From contig DATHSN010000379.1 in assembly GCA_035464115.1 (NCBI GenBank), positions 1 to 9,411 of the forward strand: a stretch of DNA of 9,411 nucleotides, given 5' to 3'. A program made the translations under genes and the position numbers. The notes under the pieces were generated by a model that searched no databases, was not told the DNA's origin, and was given only the letters and a program-made list of their open reading frames with translations. The DNA comes from DATHSN01 sp035464115. Lineage in GTDB: Bacteria; Actinomycetota; Acidimicrobiia; Acidimicrobiales; SKKL01. Shown one piece after another: positions 5,481 through 9,411 of this stretch. Position 1 is the first letter of the stretch. Each line of letters starts with the position of its first letter.

Positions 5481-5494
5481 CCGTTGTGGTATGC
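5476..5494. promoter_or_regulatory. Operator palindrome of the toxin-antitoxin operon
   Basis: GCATACC (5476-5482), spacer GTTGT (5483-5487), GGTATGC (5488-5494): a perfect 7-bp inverted repeat, notably A/T-richer than its surroundings, overlapping the putative -10 of the antitoxin gene. Half-sites centred 12 bp apart, about one helical turn, would suit two ribbon-helix-helix dimers side by side. It is the obvious site for autorepression by the antitoxin or toxin-antitoxin complex. It also lies 25 nt beyond the stop of the SWIM gene, but without a T-tract a terminator role is less likely. Confidence 0.65.
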
Positions 5495-5519
5495 GGAGCG
5501 GTGTTCGACTCTGCCGAAG

Positions 5520-6716
5520 TCATCGGCTGGTGACCTCGTCGATGAGCTCGTCGACCTCGGCGACGGGGGCCACGGTGAGCATCCACCGGCCGCCCTGCTT
5601 GTCGAGCAGCGCCCAGCGGCCGTCGCGGCCCCGCCGCAGCTGGCAGCTGCCGACGCTGATGCGGTTGCCCCGCACCCGGATCGAGCGGGGACCGACCCCG
5701 GCGGCGAGCAGCGCGTCGCGGGCCACCGCCATGTCGGTGACGGGGGCGATCCACATGTCCTCGTCGAGCACCGCCACGCCCGCGGCCCCGCCGATGCGCC
5801 ATGCCGCGGCCCGGGCGGCGAGGTCGGCGTCGGTGACACCGGCCCGGATCGCCAGCGCCCGCCGGCCGTCGGCGTCGAGACCGGCGGCGAGACGGGCCAG
5901 GTCGGTGCCGGTGTCGAGGTCGAGCGCCGCGCCGCCGCCGCCGAGCCGCAGCTCCCACGCCCGCTGCGCGGCGTCGGCGGCCAGGCGGCGCAGCCCGTCG
6001 GCCGTGAACGGCGCGGCGGCGGGAGGGTCGCTCGGCCACGGCGCGGGCCGCCCGGGGCCGGACCGCGGCGCGGTGGGCACGGTGGGCAGCGGACCGGGCT
6101 CGCGGTGCCAGGCGTCGCGGGCCACCACCCCCGGGTCGCCCGGGGACGCGGTGGCGGCGGTGGCCTCGACCCCCACGCCGGCGCCGGCGCGGCGGGCCCG
6201 GATCTCGCCGAGGACCGCGGCCCGGTCGAGGCCCCGCAGCAGCAGGACCACGAACGGGTCGTCGTCGAGGGCGTCGGCCACCAAGTAGCAGACGGCGGCG
6301 GCGTGCTTGCACGGCTCGGCCCAGTCGGGGCAAGAGCAGGCGGTGCGCAGCTCGCCCGAGCGGGGAAGGATCTCGACGTCGACGGCGCGGGCGTCGGCGT
6401 CGATGCCGGGGTCGAGCTCGCCGTCGAGGAGCGCGGCGGCGTGGGCGGCGCGGGCCACGATGGCGTCGAGCACGCAGTCCCACTCGTCGGGGCGGAAGGT
6501 GCGCACCTGGAGCACGACGTCGTAGGGCTCGACCCGCGAGCCCCACACCCGGGCGTGGACCCGACCGGGCTCGATGGTGAGGTCGCGGGCCCGGGCGGTG
6601 CGGGCGTAGGTGCGGCCCCGGGGCAGGCGGTTGGGATCGTGGACGGCCCGACCCTCGAGGGCGTCGAGCCAGGCCCGGCCCCACCAGGTGTGCCCGAAGG
6701 TGCGGCGGGGCGGCAT
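5520..6716 (-). CDS. SWIM zinc-finger protein, partner of the SNF2 ATPase
   Basis: A 398-residue protein, ATG at 6716-6714, TGA at 5522-5520. The N-terminus (FGHTWWGRAWLDALEGR, 7-23) and the following beta-rich segment (VHARVWGSRVEPYDVVLQV) are typical of stand-alone bacterial SWIM proteins. The SWIM motif CxCx6CxH is complete: C127, C129, C136, H138. SWIM domains bind zinc and are thought to contact DNA or proteins. An Arg/Ala/Pro-rich low-complexity linker occupies about 172-250. The C-terminal part (about 255-398) shows a helical stretch, then strands including RVRGNRISVGSCQLRRGRDG, which I do not recognise as a named domain. The start overlaps the SNF2 stop as TGATG, so translation is coupled, with a G-run (6723-6727) as a weak Shine-Dalgarno. 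Tight linkage implies a shared job with the ATPase, probably in DNA repair or remodelling; that role is inferred. Confidence 0.9.
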   Translation of the reverse strand: MPPRRTFGHTWWGRAWLDALEGRAVHDPNRLPRGRTYARTARARDLTIEPGRVHARVWGSRVEPYDVVLQVRTFRPDEWDCVLDAIVARAAHAAALLDGELDPGIDADARAVDVEILPRSGELRTACSCPDWAEPCKHAAAVCYLVADALDDDPFVVLLLRGLDRAAVLGEIRARRAGAGVGVEATAATASPGDPGVVARDAWHREPGPLPTVPTAPRSGPGRPAPWPSDPPAAAPFTADGLRRLAADAAQRAWELRLGGGGAALDLDTGTDLARLAAGLDADGRRALAIRAGVTDADLAARAAAWRIGGAAGVAVLDEDMWIAPVTDMAVARDALLAAGVGPRSIRVRGNRISVGSCQLRRGRDGRWALLDKQGGRWMLTVAPVAEVDELIDEVTSR

Positions 6717-9411
6717 CACGGGCCCCCGAGGGCGACGAGGTCGGCCAGCTCGGCGTCGGACAGCTCGGTGAGCCAGGCCTCGCCGCCGCCGACCACGGCG
6801 TCGGCGAGCTGGCGCTTGGTGTCGAGCACCGCGGCGATGCGCTCCTCGAGGGTGCCCTCGCAGATCATGCGGTGGACCTGCACCGGGCGGTCCTGGCCGA
6901 TGCGCCCGGCGCGATCGCTGGCCTGGTCCTCGACCGCGGGGTTCCACCAGCGGTCGTAGTGCACGACGTGGGTGGCCCGGGTGAGGTTGAGCCCGGTGCC
7001 GCCCGCCTTGAGCGACACCACCAGCACCGGGTGCTCGCCGGCCTGGAAGCCGTCGACGAGGGCCTGGCGGGCGGGGATCGACGTGGACCCGTGCAGGAAC
7101 CGGGCGCCGATGCCGAGAGCGTCGAGGTGGGCGGTGAGCAGCTTGCCGAGGGCGACGAACTGGGTGAAGACCAGCACCGAGTCGCCCTCGTCGGCGATGA
7201 CGCCCACCAGCTCGGTGACGGCCTCGAGCTTGCCGGAGCGACCGGCGAGCGGAGCCTCCTGGCCGAGGTACTGGGCGGGGTGGTTGCAGATCTGCTTGAG
7301 CGCGGTGAGCAGCTTGAGCACCAGGCCGCGCCGGTCGATGCCCTCGGCGTCGGCCACCTCGGTGAGCAGCTCGGCCACCACGGCGCGGTAGAGGGTGGCC
7401 TGCTCGGCGGTGAGGCCGACGAAGCGGTCGGTCTCGGTCTTGGGCGGCAGGTCGGGCGCGATGTCGGGGTCGAGCTTGCGGCGCCGCAGGAGGAACGGGC
7501 GCACGGTGGCGGCGAGGCGGGCGGTGGCGTCGGGGTCGCGGTCGCGCTCGACGGGCACCGCCACGTCGCGCTGGAACGCCTCGAGCGGGCCGAGCAGGCC
7601 GGGGGTGGTCCAGTCGAGCAGCGCCCACAGGTCGGACAGGCGGTTCTCGACCGGGGTGCCGGTGAGGGCGATGCGGGCCGGCGCGGGCACGGTGCGCAGC
7701 GCCCGGGCGGTGCGCGAGTAGGGGTTCTTCACCGCCTGGGCCTCGTCGGCGACGACCAGACCCCACGCCGCGGTGGCCAGCTCGGCGGCGTCGCGGCGGA
7801 CCACGCCGTAGGTGGTGACGACGATCTCGTCGGGGGCGAGGTCGTCGAGGCTGCGGCCACCGCCGTGGTGGCGACGAACCGGGACCCCGGGGGCGAAGCG
7901 GGCCGCCTCGCGCTCCCAGTTGCCGAGCAACGTGGCCGGGCACACGACGAGAGTGGGGCCCCGACCGCGCCGGGCCAGGTGCAGGCCGAGCACCTGGATG
8001 GTCTTGCCGAGGCCCATGTCGTCGGCCAGCACCCCGCCGAGGCCGAGCTCGGCCATCTCGACCAGCCAGTCGATGCCCCGCTGCTGGTAGGGACGCAGGG
8101 TGGCGTGCAGCCCCGGGGGCGGGACGCCGGCCCGGCGATCGGCCAGGCCGCGGAGCCGGTCGGCCAGGTCGACCAGGGGGCCCTCGATCTCGGCGGGGAC
8201 CTCGGCGCCGTCGACGGTGAGCTCGCCCGACAGGGCGGCGGCCAGCACCTCGCCGGTGCGGACCGGACGCCGCTCGGCCAGGCGGCGGAGCTGGGCGGGG
8301 TCGGCGCGGACCCACCGGCCCCGCAGCCGGACCATCGGCCGCTTGGCCTCGGCGAGGGCGGCGAGCTCGGCGTCGGTGAGGTCGTCGCCGTCGATGGTGG
8401 CCCGCCACCGCAGCTCGCCGAGCCCGGCGAGATCGAGCCCGGCGCCCGCAACCGTCTCGGGACGGGGGGTGGACACCACGGGGCGCAGCTCGACGGGGCG
8501 CAGCACCTCGGCGGGCCACAGCACGGGGAGCCCGGCGCCGGCGAGGTCGTCGACGACCGGTCCGAACAGCTCGTCGGCTTCGGCATCGTCGAGCGCCAGG
8601 CGGTCGGGGCGGGCGTCGGCGAGGAGCCGAGCGATGGGCGCCCACACCCGCGCGGCCCGCCGCAGGGTGAGGAGCAGCGCGGTGTCGAGGTCGGTGCCGA
8701 AGCGGGCGGTGACGGCGAGCGGTGCGTCCCACAGGTCGGCGGCGGCGACGACCAGCCCGGGATCGATGCGGCTGCGGACCTCGAGGATGCACTCGACCGG
8801 CGCGTCGGGCACGTCGGGGAGCACGACTCTCAGCGCCGGCGCGCCGTCGGCGCCGCCGGCCGAGGTGGTGGCCGCGAGCCACTCGGCGTGGGCCGACACG
8901 TCGTGGGGCTCGGCGCCGGCGAAGGGCTCGTGGCCGACGGCGGTCGACGCCGCCGGGGTGCGCACCAGCGCGTCGGCCACCGCGTCGACGAACGCGCCGA
9001 CCGCGGCGTGGGGCGACACGATGCGCCGGGGTGGGCCCGCGGTGACGGGGACGCAGTGCGCCGCGGCGGGCAGCGCGTCGGCGAGGGCGACGATGCGGGC
9101 GTGGTCGTCGAGGTCGAGGGGGCCGACGCGCCAGGCGTCGGTGCCGTCGGCGGCGACCGACGGGGCGAGCCGGCCGCGGGCGACGAGGTCGAGCGCCACC
9201 TGGGTGGCCACCGACCAGGCCCGCACCGACGGCGTGACCTCAGCGGCGGCCGGGAGCGACGCCAGGGCCTCGATGGCGAGACCGACGGGGACCCGCCGGG
9301 CCGGCACCGACCGGAGTCGGACCTGGCTGCCCGCCCGCACCACCAGCTCGACGGGCTCGGCGTCGACGCGACCCGAGCGGCGCTCCCGGTCGGCGGCCGC
9401 GTCGCCCCAGA
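6716..9411 (-). CDS. SNF2/Swi2-family DNA-dependent ATPase (DEAD/DEAH-type helicase superfamily 2), N-terminus cut by window edge
   Basis: 897 residues are visible, with TGA at 6718-6716; the frame is open to the right edge, so the start is outside. GTG at 9343 is internal, because SNF2-like coding sequence continues upstream of it. Counting from the first complete codon at the edge, about 324-382 (DLAGLGELRWRATIDGDDL, RPMVRLRGRWV) is the SNF2-associated domain found in bacterial members. The Q-like motif LRPYQQRGIDWL lies at 438-449, Walker A DMGLGKT at 464-470, the DEAQ box at 555-558, TGTPVENRL at 583-591, VFTQF at 747-751, and GGTGLNL through DRWWNP to SDRAGRIGQ at about 803-838. Both RecA lobes are therefore complete. 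Such proteins translocate on duplex DNA using ATP and remodel DNA-protein complexes rather than unwinding strands. Motif VI reads RAGRIGQ where RAxRIGQ with H, Y or F is more usual, a minor variation. The SWIM gene follows with a TGATG overlap. Confidence 0.95.
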   Translation of the reverse strand, partial: WGDAAADRERRSGRVDAEPVELVVRAGSQVRLRSVPARRVPVGLAIEALASLPAAAEVTPSVRAWSVATQVALDLVARGRLAPSVAADGTDAWRVGPLDLDDHARIVALADALPAAAHCVPVTAGPPRRIVSPHAAVGAFVDAVADALVRTPAASTAVGHEPFAGAEPHDVSAHAEWLAATTSAGGADGAPALRVVLPDVPDAPVECILEVRSRIDPGLVVAAADLWDAPLAVTARFGTDLDTALLLTLRRAARVWAPIARLLADARPDRLALDDAEADELFGPVVDDLAGAGLPVLWPAEVLRPVELRPVVSTPRPETVAGAGLDLAGLGELRWRATIDGDDLTDAELAALAEAKRPMVRLRGRWVRADPAQLRRLAERRPVRTGEVLAAALSGELTVDGAEVPAEIEGPLVDLADRLRGLADRRAGVPPPGLHATLRPYQQRGIDWLVEMAELGLGGVLADDMGLGKTIQVLGLHLARRGRGPTLVVCPATLLGNWEREAARFAPGVPVRRHHGGGRSLDDLAPDEIVVTTYGVVRRDAAELATAAWGLVVADEAQAVKNPYSRTARALRTVPAPARIALTGTPVENRLSDLWALLDWTTPGLLGPLEAFQRDVAVPVERDRDPDATARLAATVRPFLLRRRKLDPDIAPDLPPKTETDRFVGLTAEQATLYRAVVAELLTEVADAEGIDRRGLVLKLLTALKQICNHPAQYLGQEAPLAGRSGKLEAVTELVGVIADEGDSVLVFTQFVALGKLLTAHLDALGIGARFLHGSTSIPARQALVDGFQAGEHPVLVVSLKAGGTGLNLTRATHVVHYDRWWNPAVEDQASDRAGRIGQDRPVQVHRMICEGTLEERIAAVLDTKRQLADAVVGGGEAWLTELSDAELADLVALGGP

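Noticed and set aside
5484..6959. A 491-codon plus-strand frame opposite the SWIM gene and the end of the SNF2 gene.
   Set aside because: Antisense shadow with repetitive Gly/Ala/Val composition and no recognisable domain.
9341..9343. GTG at 9343 as the real start of the SNF2 gene.
   Set aside because: The frame remains open to the window edge and the upstream residues (WGDAAADRERR...) resemble SNF2 coding sequence, so the gene is treated as truncated by the edge.
5520..9411. Frequent short repeats such as GGCGTCG, GGCCAG and CTCGGCG suggesting repeats or a CRISPR-like array.
   Set aside because: They follow codon usage for Ala, Asp, Glu and Leu in GC-rich coding sequence and have no regular period.

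Overview
The window is a GC-rich stretch (roughly 70-82% G+C in the lines I counted by hand) densely packed with genes and typical of a high-GC actinobacterium. The F420/flavin luciferase-like C-terminus at the left edge, frequent GTG starts, scarce Shine-Dalgarno sequences and TANNNT boxes 6-7 nt before start codons all fit Actinobacteria. Acidimicrobiia (Iamia/Ilumatobacter relatives) is my guess from overall flavour, not something the sequence proves. No rRNA, tRNA, CRISPR array, insertion sequence or prophage gene is visible. No gene-free stretch exceeds about 95 bases.

Layout, left to right. (1) Bases 1-181, plus strand: the last 59 codons of a luciferase-like (LLM class) oxidoreductase. 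It ends 6 bp from the stop of a convergent NUDIX gene, with a strong 12-bp-stem hairpin at the junction. (2) Bases 188-4604, minus strand: an apparent operon read right to left, namely a CoA-disulfide-reductase-type FAD oxidoreductase, then glnD (PII uridylyltransferase/uridylyl-removing enzyme), then a NUDIX hydrolase, with gaps of 9 and 10 bp. (3) Bases 4698-4877, plus strand: a 59-residue four-cysteine protein, divergent from the oxidoreductase across a 93-bp spacer that holds a GC-rich palindrome. (4) Bases 4900-5468, minus strand: a ribbon-helix-helix antitoxin and a MazF/PemK-type toxin overlapping by 4 nt, preceded by a perfect 7-5-7 inverted repeat that covers the putative -10 box. (5) Bases 5520-9411, minus strand: a SWIM zinc-finger protein and, upstream of it and running off the right edge, a SNF2/Swi2 ATPase. 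Their stop and start codons overlap as TGATG.

How the genes fit together. SNF2 and SWIM look like one translationally coupled DNA-associated unit; in some other bacteria a SWIM domain is fused to the SNF2 ATPase. The toxin-antitoxin pair is an independent, probably autoregulated module with lower G+C than its neighbours, so it may be an insertion. glnD encodes the nitrogen-status sensor that modifies PII, but no amtB, glnK/glnB or glutamine synthetase gene is in view; its neighbours are a thiol/flavin reductase and a NUDIX enzyme. The least explained items are the small Cys4 protein and the operator/promoter architecture of the toxin-antitoxin pair. I did not see a clearly new multi-gene system.
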